Assembly: GCF_003131185.1 (NCBI RefSeq)
Contig: NZ_QFFU01000021.1
Span: forward strand, 48,493 to 112,492
From: Pseudomonas ovata
GTDB lineage: Bacteria; Pseudomonadota; Gammaproteobacteria; Pseudomonadales; Pseudomonadaceae
Direction: 5' to 3'
DNA length: 64,000 nt
A model generated the notes under the pieces. The model searched no databases and was not told where the DNA came from. It worked only from the letters and a program-made list of their open reading frames with translations. Below are positions 63,685 through 64,000 of the stretch, piece after piece (the first letter of the stretch is position 1; each line of letters begins with the position of its first letter). A program made the translations under genes and the position numbers.

Positions 63685-63966
63685 TCATTTTCCTCGAATA
63701 CACGACTGCAATTCGCGAAATTCAATCATCATACCCTCAACCTCAACGGGGCTCGCTCCTTGGCCACGTTTCTCTGCGAGCCAAAGTTTCAACAGGCCAC
63801 CCACGCGCCCGAGGTCGCCATCGACCTTGGCCAGATCGGCCACGGCTTTCAGGTCAACAACCGAACGGATTGGACTGTTCAGTAAGCGCTCCACCACCTC
63901 CACATTCAAAACCGAATGTTGATGCCCGATGCTGTGCTCCCGATTTCTTTGGAGCCCGCCCGCCAT
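63685..63966 (-). CDS. Conjugation TraJ/MobC-like protein, probably an N-terminally truncated remnant
   Basis: A 93-residue frame. The segment SPIRSVVDLKAVADLAKVDG followed by LGRVGGLLKLWLAEKRGQG is the conserved C-terminal part of TraJ/MobC-type relaxosome accessory proteins. The N-terminal ribbon-helix-helix expected before it is absent. The ATG at 63966 opens MAGGLQRNREHSIGHQ, and an in-frame TAA lies 11 codons upstream, so the full protein cannot extend into the unseen flank in this frame. It indicates conjugative or mobilisable DNA next to the defence operon. Confidence 0.55.
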   Translation of the reverse strand: MAGGLQRNREHSIGHQHSVLNVEVVERLLNSPIRSVVDLKAVADLAKVDGDLGRVGGLLKLWLAEKRGQGASPVEVEGMMIEFRELQSCIRGK

Positions 63967-64000
63967 GATGCGACCCGACAGTAAAGTTGAAAAGGTTTAC

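Noticed and set aside
1..64000. CRISPR arrays, tRNA and rRNA genes
   Set aside because: No regularly spaced direct repeats and no tRNA-like cloverleaf or rRNA sequence was recognised; the repeats present are REP-type.

Overview
The window is a stretch of a GC-rich gammaproteobacterial chromosome, almost certainly Pseudomonas and probably the P. putida lineage. The evidence is the gene content and order (rpsP-rimM-trmD-rplS, xerD-dsbC-hom-thrC, yaeQ-recJ, xenA, purL-mltF-tadA), a Pseudomonas-typical 1298-residue PurL, DUF3509 and DUF1289 proteins, and REP-type inverted repeats of the kind scattered through P. putida genomes. No rRNA, tRNA or CRISPR array was seen.

Layout. 1-16.4 kb: a partial acyltransferase-like gene, an outer-membrane porin, a KAS III-like enzyme, the RNA helicase HrpA, a 1855-residue LRR/NEL ubiquitin-ligase-type effector, a DUF533 protein, and a hybrid histidine kinase. 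16.4-25.1 kb: XenA, RecJ, YaeQ, a periplasmic binding-like protein, a DUF3509 protein, and a REC-EAL regulator next to a BvgS-like sensor that lacks its kinase. 25.2-33.6 kb: housekeeping core (thrC, hom, dsbC, xerD, rplS, trmD, rimM, rpsP, ffh). 33.8-50.5 kb: more core genes (cytochrome assembly protein, CorB-like protein, MFS carrier, purT, YhhQ-type transporter, gamma carbonic anhydrase, two Nudix enzymes, L,D-transpeptidase, NIF3-like protein, purL, mltF, tadA, multicopper oxidase).

50.6-64 kb is accessory DNA. It holds a toxin/antitoxin-like pair whose putative toxin frame has an in-frame TGA and a perfect 20-bp palindrome just upstream. A chemotaxis receptor follows, then an HSP90-like ATPase paired with a helical-repeat partner. 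Next comes a NADAR protein flanked by two paralogous short antidote-like genes that lie in a duplicated segment. From about 58.9 to 63.5 kb base composition becomes clearly AT-rich. There, three translationally coupled genes encode a Lamassu/ABC-three-component type anti-phage system: a Cap4-like nuclease, a middle component, and an SMC-like ATPase. The middle gene is broken by, or decoded through, a 10-A run. Just beyond is an intergenic promoter-plus-hairpin and a fragment of a conjugation (TraJ/MobC-like) gene, which suggests the island belongs to, or sits beside, an integrative element that continues past the window.

The best candidates for something new are the frameshifted Lamassu-like operon, the HSP90-like/helical-repeat pair, the disrupted toxin-antitoxin pair with its palindrome, and the NADAR locus with duplicated antidote stubs.
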